Below are positions 34,726 to 47,640 of a stretch of 64,000 nucleotides of DNA, in pieces. The number at the start of each line of letters is the position of its first letter. Within the stretch, counting starts at the first letter, position 1. The stretch is from Epiperipatus broadwayi (Eukaryota > Onychophora > Udeonychophora > Euonychophora > Peripatidae), in assembly GCA_028023455.1 (NCBI GenBank), contig JAQFVV010006199.1, forward strand, positions 6,456,972 to 6,520,971, read 5' to 3'. A model generated the notes under the pieces. It did not search any database and had not been told where the DNA came from. It saw only the letters and a list, made by a program, of their open reading frames with translations. The position numbers and the translations under genes were made by a program.

Positions 34726-37700
34726 TCAGCTGGGTTCCGCACAATTTGTATCAGAAAAGTTGGTAGTTAATATGTTGATAAATTAAGTTGATGTTTGGAG
34801 TGTTGTTAACCCTCACGCGCCCATGTGTGAATATTTATTTGTTAGCATTTTGTTCTCCCTCTTCATTCCACGTATTTATCGTTATGTAGTATATGTTAGT
34901 TATTTCAGATAACTAACTGTTTTAGTGATTTCTGTAATATACTTGAAGTCAGATTTATAATTTAATGATTAGCTCATTGTGCCATCCGTATTGTGAAGTT
35001 TATTCATTCTGCAAGTAAACCGATAGAAAATATAATCAATAAATGTGTTATGATTGTAAATTTATAAATGCGCACACATTCGGAGATATGATAAACTTAA
35101 AGATATGGAGGGAGACCATCGCTGGAATTGTAAGTTCTAAGTAGCTTGTCAAATCATATCACCCACATTATCATTATTTCATTATTATTATTACTGGCAA
35201 TTCACCCTCCCGGTATGAATGTAATATTGGATTACAAAATTTTACTTTATTTAATGCTAATTTTAATTAATTATTACTTAATTTCATGTAGTAAGTATAG
35301 ATTTATAGGCATACGGAAATAATTTCAATGGCATTGATTGATTATTTGATACTGTTTTCTTAGTTCATTAAGAGCACAGAATGAAAATAGATGATATAAA
35401 CATTGGTAAGTGAATATATAATTATTTTGTGTCACTAATAATTTAATAAATAGAGTTATAAGTATTATTGAAATAACAGATAAGAGGAAGAGTCTCCAAA
35501 TATTGAGTGTATAGGATTTATGTAGTTTAAATGTTATTTAGTCAAGTTGTAGTTAAGGTGAAATTAATGTTAAATCATCATCGATGTGTTTGTAAAAGAA
35601 TGTGTCTTGTAATAAATGTTTGTTGAAGTAAGATTCCCTCTGAATTATTTTATCATATACGTTCGATTGACCATTTCCACGCACACATGTTCAACATAAT
35701 TTAATTGTCTTACTTATCATTTTAATAGTATATACAGTCTATTTAGATAACACTGAATTAATTGATTCAAACATTGTATAATGCCAAGATATAGATTTTA
35801 TCTTGTCAAAAATAGATAATGATGTGTGATAAAAATGCATCTGATCTCTATCATTGTCTCTCCTTTATTTCATTGTAATAATTGTCAGTTTCACAATAGT
35901 CCTCATTACTTAATAATCATCTTATAATAGGATTGACTTATTATTCATATAATAGAGCCCTGAGATTATTTCATCATTTAGATAAACATTGGTATAGCTG
36001 TGCAATCTAAATCAAATGTCCGTAGATTAATTATTGTTACAGTGATCCCCAAACATATTAAATGAGTGGCATGATTTGACTAGCATGTACTTGGATGGTG
36101 GGAGAATTGAACATATCATGATTCTTGATTTAATCAACAAATTGCTTTATTTTGATAACTTAAGTAATAAGTATTTATAGTATAACTAAATAAACATTAT
36201 ATAATTATTATTTATAAATGCTTCTCTCACCCCATTTGCATTCTAGATGACCACGAGACCCTATAACCCCCAACTGAGCTAAGTTGTAGATTAATACTAT
36301 AATAAGAGTATTATCCATAATTAGAGATGCAACCTAAATTATAAATTTTATTCTAGAATTGGCACCTGGGCATTTACATGTGTATAAAATGATGTAGGTG
36401 AAGATTGAAGAGGTTACTATATATATATTGTAACCTTTTGATTGGGTATCTATAATAAGAATGGAATATAAAATGTATATTGTAACTCCAAACTTTTAAA
36501 TTTATAATTTAGATAATAGTAATGCTATAAATTTTGATATAACAGGAATAAATGATTTAATACATAAAGATAGAAATCTGTAGAGATTTAATAACCATTG
36601 TTATTAATAATCATTTATTTTATAATCCACTACATAATTTCAATATAATAGTTGTCAACCCAAATGAACATCATTACTTATAAATTTGGCTTTAATTTAT
36701 TTTTATTACAATGTTTCTTTAAAAGCTAAATATATAGAATTGTAATAAATAAAAAAAAGAACAATTAGAGATTACAAGATAATAATTTATTTTAAAATTA
36801 TTGTAATAATAATATATTTTAAGTATAAATATTTATTATTAAACTTTATATTTAAATTCAATTAATAATATCATATATTAAAAATATAATTATGCTTAAT
36901 ACTTTAGTTTTAAAGAAATGATTTAAATTAATTTTGTTGGTAAAATATTTATTGATTTTAATTATTTTAAATAGAGGTAGAAAAATATTTATCTAAAAGT
37001 TGTAATAGTTGATTTGGGATATTGACCAATGAGATTTAAGTAAATAATTTTCTGATGTCACTTTATCCCAGGGTTTTTTAACAGAAACGAGGAGCAGACA
37101 ATCAAGGTACAGATTTATGAAAAAAAATAAAGCAGGGAACTGTTTCAATTTCATTTCTCAATAATAATTATAAAAAGTTTTAAAAATATTTAAAGTTTTA
37201 CACAGCAAAAATAATATTTAAAAGCTGTCTAAGAATATAAAATATATTATATTAATCATTAACATCATGGAGTGAGTTTAAACCAGTTTCTTTATTGTGA
37301 CCTAATTGCAGTCCTGATTGTCTACTGATAACTAAAATGATATTTAAAAGAAGTTTAAAAGAAAAGCCAAAGTTATTATTCTTATTTTGGATAACCATGA
37401 GAAAGAAAAGACAACTACATTTCCTTAAACAAAGATATATCTGCATTCACATAAGAAAACATTTGTTTATGTCAAATTAAATAATTTTATTAATCATATA
37501 TTAAAAAGAAGAAACAAGTCTAAAATCCCTAGAAATAAATTGTTAAAACTTGTAAAAATATTTTATTGGACTTTAAAAATAATGACTTAGTTGAGAGTGG
37601 TAAATCTAATGAAAATTAATATTCTGTTTAAATTGAATAATTGGCATGTGATGAATAGTTTGAAAAATTTTGAAAATGTTTAGCATATATTTAATAATGA

Positions 37701-40700
37701 ATAAAAAAAATGAAATCATATAAAAGATGAATTAATATTTCTTATGTTTCGTAGATATTATTATAAGAAAGGAACAGTAAAAAGGGGAAGGATAATTGAA
37801 AAAGTCTGTTTAACTTTTAATAGTAGATGACAGTCACAAAAATGATACCCTGTAATACAGAAAGTTAAATGAATTTATTCATATGTACTTAAATTTTACG
37901 AGATTACTAAGTAAGAGGAAAGTGAAAAAATAAGTTGAAGTAAACTTATTGATGAATTAATTAAACATATTTTAAAGTTTTGTAATGTGAAAAAGTAATG
38001 TGAAGATGTATTGAGAAGATTTGTTAAACTCTTTCATTAATGTATTTTTCAAGAGTATAATTATGCACATGTAACTTTAAACTAGTCAAGAAGGAAGGAT
38101 GCATCCAATTCAGAACTTTTGTCCAGTTAGTGTTGTGCTTATTTGTCAAATGTTTTGTTTAAATATACATGTGTTTCTAGCAGAAAGAATATATGAGAAA
38201 CACTCAAACTTGTGAGGAATGGTGAACATCTATTGAGTTATCATGGTAGTATTAAACTAGGAATTGAAGTGGGTTTTTTTAAAAAAAAAAAACTAAGACA
38301 AAAAGGATTTTAATTTTAAATTTATTATTAATATTTTTTTTCTTTGATATGAAATAGAAATGCTAGGTATTATAGTTAGCAATAATTGAAACAATTTTTA
38401 TATGCAATCTGATATATAAGGTTAAAAGGTATTAACCTTTTTGTTATACATTCTTGTTTAAAAAAAAAAAAAGAATGAAGAGTTTGCTTAAAGATAAACT
38501 ATGTGTGGGGTATAATATTTTAACTTTATAGTTTGGCTGGTATATATTTTTAAAAATTGAGTGTGGTAAAATGTGTTGTAGATGTATTGCAAATTTATTA
38601 TCATAAAGTATATTTGATAAAGGAGAGTGAATTAGTGGTGATAAATAAAAATTTATAGGATTTTATAAAAATAAAAATAAATATATTAATAAATATAATG
38701 TTATTTATGAGAGTAAGAAAAGAGAGAATGTTAATGTAAAAAAAAAAATAATAATAATCATGATCTCATTTATTATATAAAAAAGTATCATATTGATAAT
38801 GATAAAGGTAGATTATTTGTTTTGTAACATAATCTCAAATGTAGATAGGGAAATATTTAATAGGAAGCTTGAATTATATTATTGGTCCAGAGGTAGTATA
38901 ATAATAGATGCTGAAGACACAGTAGGGAAAGATGAGTTGAAATTCCAGGATAGCATATAAAAATATCATCCTGAAGAACTGATTGAATAGTTGAATGGGA
39001 TTAATCTTTGTGATACCCTTATAGTTTATTAGGAAGAGGTGGGATGATTTTCTGAAAGAGATGTGTGTAGTATATACTGTAAGTGCTTGCTGTGTAATGC
39101 CAGGGTAAAATTGGGGTAAGATCATTAGGAAAATGATTGCCTGCCAAAATATGACACCTCATAAATAAAGGAAACCTCCATCCCTCTATTATGATATAGT
39201 ATTTTTGATAAAATCAGTTTCTTATCTATGAAGTTTTTGGGTAAATCAGAATGTAGTAGGCATCAAATTTCTTATATATTTTAAGAATTTTATAGTTTTT
39301 CTTCCTAAGTTTTGAAAGGTTAATTTAAAAGTAGTAAGACTATATACAGAACAAATACTTTATATCTGAATAAATTATTATATGAATAATGATACCTGAG
39401 ATCAAAGACAAACAGAAAAAAATAAGGGAGAGATAGAGAATGAATGTATAAAATGAATTATATTATATGAAAAAAATCCTTAATTTCACTATTCATTTTG
39501 AATACATTATAAATATTGTTTTTATTTTTTTTAACATTACCACAGCAGCAATAATTTTTGTTGATAAGATTATAGTGCAATATTTTTATACAAATTTTGA
39601 ATATGAAGTATAATTTAAATATAATTTTATTAAAATATCTGGAATTTCAAAATGTAAGGTAAATAGGGAAAGATGACTAAGAAGCTAACCACCAGATAAC
39701 TCATGAATTGTAAAACTGTATAATAATAGTATGAAAGTATACATAATGTAAACAATAATGAACTTATTTTAAAGAACTAGATAATGAATATGGAGTGAAG
39801 GTTAAAATGTATAAAATAATTATTGTCTATCTGTGATGAATGTAAATAATTTTATTGTAAATTTATAAACAGTTAAATGGTTATTTTGTTAGTGAATTAT
39901 TTAACATAAGGTGCATAGCTGCGTTGTTCATTATTGTTGTTGTAAATAAATGAATATTTTAATTTAAATTTTGTATTAGTAATTTCATTGCATTTGAGAG
40001 TCATTTCCATCATAAGGTCATATCAATAAAGTGCATTATCCACATAGAATTATACATAGTATATATTGATTACATGTTTTATCTGAAGAGTTATATTTAA
40101 AAATTTATAATTGACACATTAATTATCAATTGCTTTTAAATTATAACCATATTAAAGGGAGTTTGTAATACTTCATATTTTTATTAGATTTAAAAGAATG
40201 TCGAAGATTTACTTGAAAAATACTGTTAAGTATTATAAAATGGAGAACATATAGAATTTAATAGTATGTTTTAACAGTCACATTGTGATTTTGTAATCTC
40301 ATTTTGAAATGTATTTTATATCATAAAGTTATAAGTATTATATTATTTCAGAGTACAAGTGACTGACTAAATATATTTTAAGGTTTGTAATTCTGAAAGT
40401 TCGAATTGCAATGGTTGAATGCTAAGTAATTAAGAAATGTATTTAATTGAGTTAGACTTTGTAGATAATAATTGTATAATAAAGCTTTTGACTATAATAA
40501 AAATGAATATTCTATAGTGATAAGTATAAAAATAAGTCTTAGTAAAGTAAATTAAATTATTTAAGTGAAAGTAATGAGTAGATAGATAATGATCATTAAT
40601 TTTCATGTCTTATTATTATAGTTAGATTAATTTTCAAATAGGAGGTTAATCAAGATTTGTAATAGTAAGTATGATTTTATTTAAATGGTTGGATCTCAGT

Positions 40701-41453
40701 AAAATCCCTCTTTATCAATCTAATTGTTATATTATATTTTAGAATAGAATAATTTTGATCCCTGAGCTAGCCTATGATAGCATTAATTCTTTTAATTTAA
40801 TGTTATTTTGTTTTAAGATTATTATTTTGAGATTTTTAAATTATAGAAGAATAGTTAAGTCATGATTTAAAAGAAATATTATGTTAGTCATTGTTTGTTG
40901 TGGGATTTTTCTAATAATTATAATAGGATAGTAGCAGAAGAATTTTTACAATAGCAATGTGATTGTGGAGTGTATTTTATATACTGTACTTTTTAATGTT
41001 AAACCTCTATGTTGTAATCATCCCTAAAGTCTATCTTATGTCTTGATGTATCGCAAGTTTCAAGCCTCATAGAGAGTCTTATTCTTTATTGTTGTTATAT
41101 TTGACCTGTTTATTATTGAGCTGTATTGTATATAGTAAGGAAAGTATGGTAGAGATGTTGAAGAACCAGAAAGGAAGGTTACAATATATATATATTGTAA
41201 TGTTATAATTGATTATTATTTAGTCTGCTTTCAGAAAAAGTTATATTTATCTGTTTAAAGAGGTTTATTTAAACTTCTTTCTATCAATAATTTTAATCTC
41301 TGTGGTCAACGTGCAATCTTTAATGTCTATATAAATATATGGGACCATTAATAGAGGTGGGATTCTAGCTCTATTGCTAAAAGGAGGTTGCTTTGACAAC
41401 AGTTTGAAATTCTTGACTATTATCTATATTGGGATTGTCTAAGTGTTGACTAG
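34726..41453. other. AT-rich sequence without supported genes
   Basis: About 6.7 kb, mainly AT-rich with short A and T runs. No coding remnants or long repeats were recognised. The part up to about 36 kb is slightly richer in CpG and may include more of the Gypsy-like relic, but nothing could be aligned. Confidence 0.5.
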
Positions 41454-41513
41454 TTTATAATGGATATATATATAATAGTAATATTTATAATGGATATATA
41501 TATAATAGTAATA
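41454..41513. repeat. 30-bp perfect tandem duplication
   Basis: Two identical 30-bp units, 41454-41483 and 41484-41513, beginning TTTATAATGGATATATATAT. The second overlaps the start of the inverted repeat arm described next. Confidence 0.9.
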
Positions 41514-41762
41514 AAACCAAATAATAAATCACATGACCTATATATAGTAATAAAGAGCAAATATTTCTAAATAAGCTTATTTTATTATTATTATTTTATT
41601 TATCTTTTTCTTAATAGTTAAGTATTAGAATTAATATTTTTTAACAAGATGTCCTAGCTCCTCACTGAAGAGAGCCATAGCTCAAAACTGATCTGGAGAT
41701 GGGAACAATCATAGATAAAGATTTGAATGCTTTTTTATAGCATTTATCATGAAAAAAAAATT

Positions 41763-41808
<46 letters not shown>

Positions 41809-41809
41809 G

Positions 41810-42640
41810 ATGATGTACAAACTCCTCTTCATATTAATAATAAACAATTATGTCGCAAATTCAAACTATGGTCACTTGAACCAAAATATTTTGACTTTCT
41901 CCTAAAGATAAATCTAGACTCACTACCTACACAACACTTTTTGAAATATCAAAGAAACTATAAAGATATAGATGATATATGTAATCTTTGCCATAGGGAC
42001 TCGGAGACACAAAACCACCTTTTTTTCTCATGCTCAAGTCTGGAAAACATTCGTGAAATTATTAGCACTTCACTCAAGGATAAAAAAATCAATATGAAAA
42101 TCCTTTTTGACTCTTTTAAAAGGGTATCTTTGCTGAAATAAGAATCTGCACATTTTTACTCTATGCCTTATGGTGTACAAGGTGTAATTTCATATACAAT
42201 TATAACCCCAGAAGACATCCAAACACATTCAGAAATAAGCTGCAAACCATACGTGAAAGAGACATGAAGATTACAGATCAATCTAAGTACATTGACACCT
42301 GGAATATACAAGAACTTATATAAAAGCACTAACAAAAAAAAAACTATCTAACGTGGATCCTTGTGCCAGTTCTAAAGCCAACTGACACAAACTAGATGCA
42401 TTCCTGCTTTAATTTAATTGAAGTATATCTAATTGAATATTATCATATGATTGAGTGATCATCATTGTTTTTATGAACTGTTTTTTTTTCTTAGATACTT
42501 CTAGTTTGATAACGCATACAGTTACTGATCAAATCTTTGTACATATGCAGTTTTGTGAAACCAATTTATATGTAAGAACTATGTGTCAAATGTAACTTGT
42601 ATAACCTTTTAGAATACTAATAAAGTTTATCCTTTGAAAC
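41810..42640 (+). pseudogene. 5'-truncated LINE C-terminus with 3' UTR and (TAA)n tail
   Basis: The plus strand encodes the C-terminal part of an RT ORF: 'KFKLWSLEPKYFDFLLKINL', then a CCHC-type knuckle, C-x2-C-x8-H-x4-C, within 'ICNLCHRDSETQNHLFFSC' (about 41973-42030). After a frameshift near 42138, 'YALWCTRCNFIYN' follows. Each block aligns in order with the LINE at 61.45-62.2 kb, so both belong to one clade. A poly(A) signal AATAAA at 42619 precedes a long (ATA)n tract. Isoleucine codons at the start of the open frame come only from the microsatellite. Tails of TAA repeats are known for the I clade of LINEs, but clade membership is not shown here. Confidence 0.8.
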
Positions 42641-42774
<134 letters not shown>

Positions 42775-43012
42775 GCTTGATTAGAAATATTTTTTCTTTA
42801 TTACATATTGGTAATTACAAGCTATATAAAGTCATGTGATTTATCACTTGGTTTTATTATTATTATAATTTTGGTTATTGAAGTTTTAGCTATAGTAAAT
42901 TGCTAAAGCTGTTAATATATGGAGTATCTGAATTGAGTTCAGGTCTATATAGCTATTTTAGTTGGAGAGCTGATTTTGAAGGCATTAGATGTCTGAAAGT
43001 TTCAGATCTTCT

Positions 43013-43200
43013 TCTTAATAGTTAAATATTAGATAAATGCTTGGATATCCTAGCTCCTCACTGAAGAGAGCCATAGCTCAAAATTGATCTGGGGATGGGC
43101 ACAATCATAGATAAAGATTTGAATGCTTATCATAAATAAAAAATAATAATAATAAAATAAGCTTGTTTAGAATTATATGCTCTTTATTATATTATATACA
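43013..43200. mobile_element. Second, partial copy of the X/A repeat without the LINE insert
   Basis: 43013-43130 repeats body A in direct orientation (TCTTAATAGTTAA, CTCACTGAAGAGAGCCATAG, GATTTGAATGCTTATCAT). 43138-43200 repeats the inverted arm (AATAAAATAAGCTTG...ATATGCTCTTTATTATATTATATA). Between them only a short AATAATAATAATAAAA tract is present. This is the pre-insertion form of the site occupied by the LINE fragment in the neighbouring copy. Its left arm is not recognisable. Confidence 0.75.
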
Positions 43201-43918
43201 AAAGAAAATATTTATAAAATATTATTTGATTCTAAGCCAACAAACCATTAATTCATTGTTAGCAAATAGGAGATGAGAAGTGTGATTAATATGATGTTTA
43301 AAAAGAACATAATATCTTTAATAAAAAATTTATGATTGTAGAAACATAAAACAGTTTTTTTATGATGTTTTGCTTGTATCAATATTTTATTGGTCATTTT
43401 ATGATTTATTATATGATAGATCATAGATTCTCTACTGCACTTATTCTTCTATACTAGAATTTTTTTAACTTACTATATTTATAAGCTCTAAATTTAAGAT
43501 GTTACAATAATTTTAAATTAAGAGGGTAAAAAAAAAAGATGATCTAGCACCCACACTGACTAAGGATTACCATTTAGTTGTACCATCTTCTTGCTTAAAT
43601 AACTGAAAATTATGTATGCGTAATGTTAGGAAGCATTTTAAGTAATCTATTCATTTTTTATATAGTACAGTTAAGAAATGTATAAATATTAAGATTTATA
43701 GATCAACATTTTTATACAAAATTAAAATGTTAACATTGAATTTATTACAGTTTTATTCTGCTTATTATTATTCTTATTTATGATAATGCATGGTTTTTTT
43801 TTCATTTTCATAATAATACATCGTGTTTAATGAAAGCTTTTAATGTTTGAACATTAGTTTGTTTACATTTTTTAAAAAAAATGTAACATTAATCTCAGTT
43901 TGAATATCTCATTAAATT
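43201..43918. other. AT-rich sequence without recognisable features
   Basis: Nothing supported on either strand. Confidence 0.5.
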
Positions 43919-44005
43919 GTCAAGTGTTGATGGCCTAATGGTTGGCATAGCTGCCTTCCAAGCAGCTGGCCTGGGTTCGCTTCCTGGTCAACGCCTTTGA
44001 CATAT
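43919..44005 (+). mobile_element. tRNA-Gly(UCC)-like SINE, copy 3
   Basis: Bases 43924-43994 fold like tRNA-Gly. The 7-bp acceptor stem GTGTTGA/TCAACGC is fully paired with one G-U. The anticodon stem is GCTGC/GCAGC and the loop is CTTCCAA, with anticodon TCC at 43957-43959. The T stem is weakened by G-U pairs and the D stem is mismatched. It is followed by TTTGACATATGGAAA, the tail shared with the other SINE copies, and preceded by GTCAA, like the GTCTT start of the complete copy. The shared tail makes a SINE more likely than a working tRNA gene. There is no T-run terminator directly after it. Confidence 0.75.
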
Positions 44006-44320
44006 GGAAAGGAAATATATATATAAAACCTTAAATTAAAGTACTAAAATTTTATAAATAAAAAATTACAATTTGTATGGTTTATTTATTACGTAATTGG
44101 AAGACGTCTCTAATACATGTATGTCAAGTATTTTAAATAATACAACTATTAAAGTTTCATTTTTATAAATAAGTTGTTAATCTCCAAAATTTTAAATTCG
44201 AACTTATTGTGATTTTAGAAGTTAAAAAGAAGTTGAACAATTGCTTGCTAGGCTTAGAACATTTTGTGAAGAATCAACTTTTTTTTACTAACTCAACATT
44301 TATATCATTGGCTCAATACA

Positions 44321-44404
44321 TTTTTTTTTTTTCCATATGTCAAAGCATCGGCCTGGAAGTGAACCCACGATAACTGTCTGCAAGCAACTGCTTGCTTGCA
44401 AGAC
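44321..44404 (-). mobile_element. tRNA-derived SINE, copy 4, internally deleted
   Basis: On the minus strand it starts GTCTTGCAAG, as the complete copy does. It lacks most of the A-box half, keeps a B-box-like GGTTCACTTCC, and ends GATGCTTTGACATATGG plus an A run. It lies 316 bp from copy 3 in opposite orientation. Confidence 0.75.
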
Positions 44405-44561
44405 ATCTCTATTTCTGAAATTCAGTCACTTAATACATGACTTCTATAACTTACATTTAATCTGCATTTGATAAAAATTCACTTCTTGTCAACTTACTCA
44501 TAAGATCTGTCTATATTGATAATCGGCACATATATTAAGATTAAATATTGTAGGGTGTGTG

Positions 44562-45138
44562 AAAATTTAAGGCCATTAGTTTGAATAATACATAGTTATA
44601 AATATTTGCTAAATGACTTGAGAGAAAATCAGATTATTAATATTTATATATGTGTTTTGTAAATATGCATTATGATAATTTTGTATTATTGTTTTTCTCA
44701 TGCTGTTAATGATTAATTACTTTGTAGTTTGAGTCATTATCAGTCTTCATTCTTATGTTGTTTTATATTCCATTTCCAGCTATACATTTATAATATATAT
44801 AAGATTATATATTTAACAACTATCTGAACCCATGCTCTTACACTGAAACCAAATTTAAAGTCACTAGTTTGAATAATATGATAGTTATAAATGATATTTG
44901 CTAAATGACTTGAGAGAAAGTCAGACTATTGATATTTATATATGGGTTTTGTAAATATGGCATTATGGGGTTTTTGTATTATTGTTTTTCTCATGCTATT
45001 ACTTTATAATTTGAGTCATTATCACTTTTCATTCTTATGTTGTTTTATATTCCATTTCCAGCTATACATTTATAATATATATGAAATTATATATTTAACA
45101 ATTATCTGAACTAATGCTCTTACATTGGGGCAGAACCC
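44562..45138. repeat. Tandem duplication, 289-bp period
   Basis: Copy 1 (44562-44850) and copy 2 (44851-45138) share AGTTTGAATAATA, GCTAAATGACTTGAGAGAAA, CCATTTCCAGCTATACATTT and ATGCTCTTACA in order. They carry scattered substitutions and small indels, so the duplication is moderately old. No coding content. Confidence 0.9.
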
Positions 45139-47059
45139 AAAGTTATGATTACAAAAAGGAGGAAATTATAGGATGGAAGTAAAATAACATTAGTCCTTTA
45201 AAGTGGCATTATTTAAATAAATTTCAAATTGTCTGAAAAACAAAATAAAACAAGATCAATGACTGAGTCAGAGAGTGGCTATATATATTTTTAATGGTTC
45301 AATATGGAATATGGTCATTGTAAGTTAACCCTTCACTGCAAATTTCATGATAGGATAATATATGAATTTTTCTTATCTGTGATATATTTTGTTTTCCCAA
45401 CCCTTGTCTGCTATAATAAACATGAAGTTAAAGTTCTAATTAGTTTAATGTTCTAATTCTTTTTAGAAATCAAATTTTTCAAAGATGTAAAACTATTAAA
45501 ATTATTATATTGATTTTTTTTATTATTTCATATTTTTCTTACAATCTTGAATTTTTAAAATATTATCTAAATGCTTTTTAAAGAATAATGACTTAATACA
45601 TATGAAATATGAATCTTTAATATGAACTTAATTGGATTTTCAAAAAAACTTATGTAAAATATCAAACATTAATTAAATCCTACTTTATAATTAAAGTTTC
45701 CTCTTTTTTTTTTATTATTGATTAACTTTGGCTTGGGAGAAAATATTTTAATTGAAAGATTCATATAAAACAAATGTGAACAAATATTTTGAAGCTTCAT
45801 TATATAATAGTCTATGTAGCTTAACAGAGACAAATCATTTTACATATAAGCAATGAGTAATGTGAGTAATTCATTTAAAAATATGGTAATTTTTGGTTTC
45901 TATTATAGAAAAATATGGATGGTAATTTTTTTAATGTAAGTTTTTTTATTTGTTTACTGACATATTCTAATAGGCAAAAATTAAGTTATTATTTTTTAAA
46001 TATAAATTTTTTTTATTCATTTAATAACATAATATAGTGATGTCTGCTACAATAAATTAATTGGTTCCAGAAATGCAATCATTGCATCATTCATTCATTC
46101 ATTGAAATACATTTATTTATGAATAATACATTCCAAGCCCACATCCTAGATAAAAATTATTATTCAAAACAACCATTTATATAGGAAAAATGAAAAATAT
46201 AAATCTAAAAACATATATACCATCAATTATTGTATTTACTGTATAGTTAAATTTTAATGAGAACTAAAATTCCTAAATATAATACTTAAAAAATAAAAGC
46301 AATCTTATTCATACTCATACAAATTTACAATATATTTATTTCAGAATTTTCATTTTATATAAGATAACATTCGGCAGTAGTCTTATCTATGGTAGTAACC
46401 TCACCATGCTTCATAATAATGTGATATATTAATTTTTTTTAATTTCTTAATCTGATGAACCATACTTTGCTTACTGTAAAGTAGAAGATTTAGCAAAAAA
46501 AAAAAAATTCAAACAATTCTTTGACCTTTTACAGCTTGTCACCTTATTGATATTATCATCTGTCATTTGCTTTTGATTAATCTATGTTGTCAAAAAAGTT
46601 CGTTTGTTTCTGATATTAGATATAAGCTGCTAAATATGTGAATTCTTTTCTCTGACTTTGCACTTTTTAATTTGTCTTTTTTTATAATGATGTAAATCAT
46701 TTATTTAGCCATATTATATTCTGAATTTAAATCATTGACTGATTTACAACTTTTTTAAAAATGTTTTTTTTTTCACCTTGTGACTGATTAAAATTAATAT
46801 CTGTAAGTATATAAAATGAATTTAAGAAACTAATAAAGATGAACAAATTGCAGAAGAAAAACTAAATGTAAATAAATTTACAAAATAGTTGATTCAGAAT
46901 CTAAATGTTCTTAAAAATCTAATGCATATAGTTGCTATATCAGACAATGGCATTTGTCAATATAGCAATACCATGTTTAGAACTTTTATAATCTTAGGAT
47001 AATATAAATGTTCAGACATTTATAGAGAAAAGGTTACCATATATTTTTTATAAAACACA
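45139..47059. other. AT-rich sequence without supported genes
   Basis: About 1.9 kb with nothing recognisable. A TTAACCCTT at 45327-45335 looks like a lone piggyBac-type end, but no partner was found. Confidence 0.5.
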
Positions 47060-47640
47060 TTTATTCATGCTTAGCAAGCTGTCCATTGTATTTTATCCTG
47101 AGCCATATCTTCTCAATGAAAGCAATCAATATTACACATTTTTACAGAATCTTTGAGATAATCTTTATAAAGTAAATAGATTCTGCCTTTACAATGAAAA
47201 CTATGTCCAAGTTTACCATTAAATATTTTTTAAGAAGTGTTGTATCATGATGATATGATTTTATAAAAATAGACTCTACAATATCACATCTGGAGGCTAA
47301 AAAGAGTGGTTTAGTGTGGAGTGTCTGGTTCTGGAGTGTAAGGACCTCAGATCAATTCCAGTTGTGGTACTTCCTGCACTCAAACTTCTTCCAAATTTCT
47401 GAGCAATAAAGCCATCCTTTTATGTATGATCTTGTCATCAATTTTTTAGAATTTTATTAAATGAAATTTATCTAAGGCTTTTATATTGCATTGATAGAAA
47501 ATTCAGTTGCAGTAATTATATCACCATAATAAAATACCCATTAAATTCTGTATTGATCTCAACATCTAAATTCACCTTTCTATTTGTAATATATCGAGAT
47601 ATTTAAATTGTCTTACATTCTGTAAAGTTAATAACCACAC
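47060..47640 (-). pseudogene. LINE RT tail relic, related to the one at 15.2 kb, split by a SINE
   Basis: Near 47590-47625 the minus strand reads 'VRQFKYLDIS', with 'LDVEIN' after a frameshift. This is the FKYLGxxIxxxxxLDxEIN block that follows the RT core. At 47095-47190 it reads 'LLYKDYLKDSVKMCNIDCF' and 'EDMAQDKIQW', the tail seen in the 15.2 kb relic. At DNA level both copies share AATCAATATTACAC and TCTTTGAGAT. The middle section is missing or replaced by the SINE-like insert at 47.30-47.43 kb. Old and non-functional. Confidence 0.5.
47298..47430 (+). mobile_element. Second type of tRNA-like SINE (tentative)
   Basis: An A-box-like TGGTTTAGTGTGG (47307-47319) is followed 30 bp later by GATCAATTC (47350-47358), which fits the B-box consensus GWTCRANNC exactly. 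The segment is much less AT-rich than its flanks. It differs from the tRNA-Gly SINE in both boxes and tail. Only one copy is seen, and no flanking duplication was found. Confidence 0.4.

Noticed and set aside
34807-34823. TTAACCCTCACGCGCCC as a piggyBac-type end
   Set aside because: It is a lone match without a recognisable opposite terminus.
41749-41808. Poly-isoleucine start of the frame at 41749
   Set aside because: It is translated microsatellite, not part of the LINE protein.
43924-43994. Functional tRNA-Gly(UCC) gene
   Set aside because: Acceptor and anticodon stems pair, but the D stem is mismatched and the T stem weak. It carries the SINE tail and lacks a T-run terminator directly downstream.
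45327-45335. TTAACCCTT as a second piggyBac-type end
   Set aside because: No inverse partner with a matching TTAA was found within a few kb.
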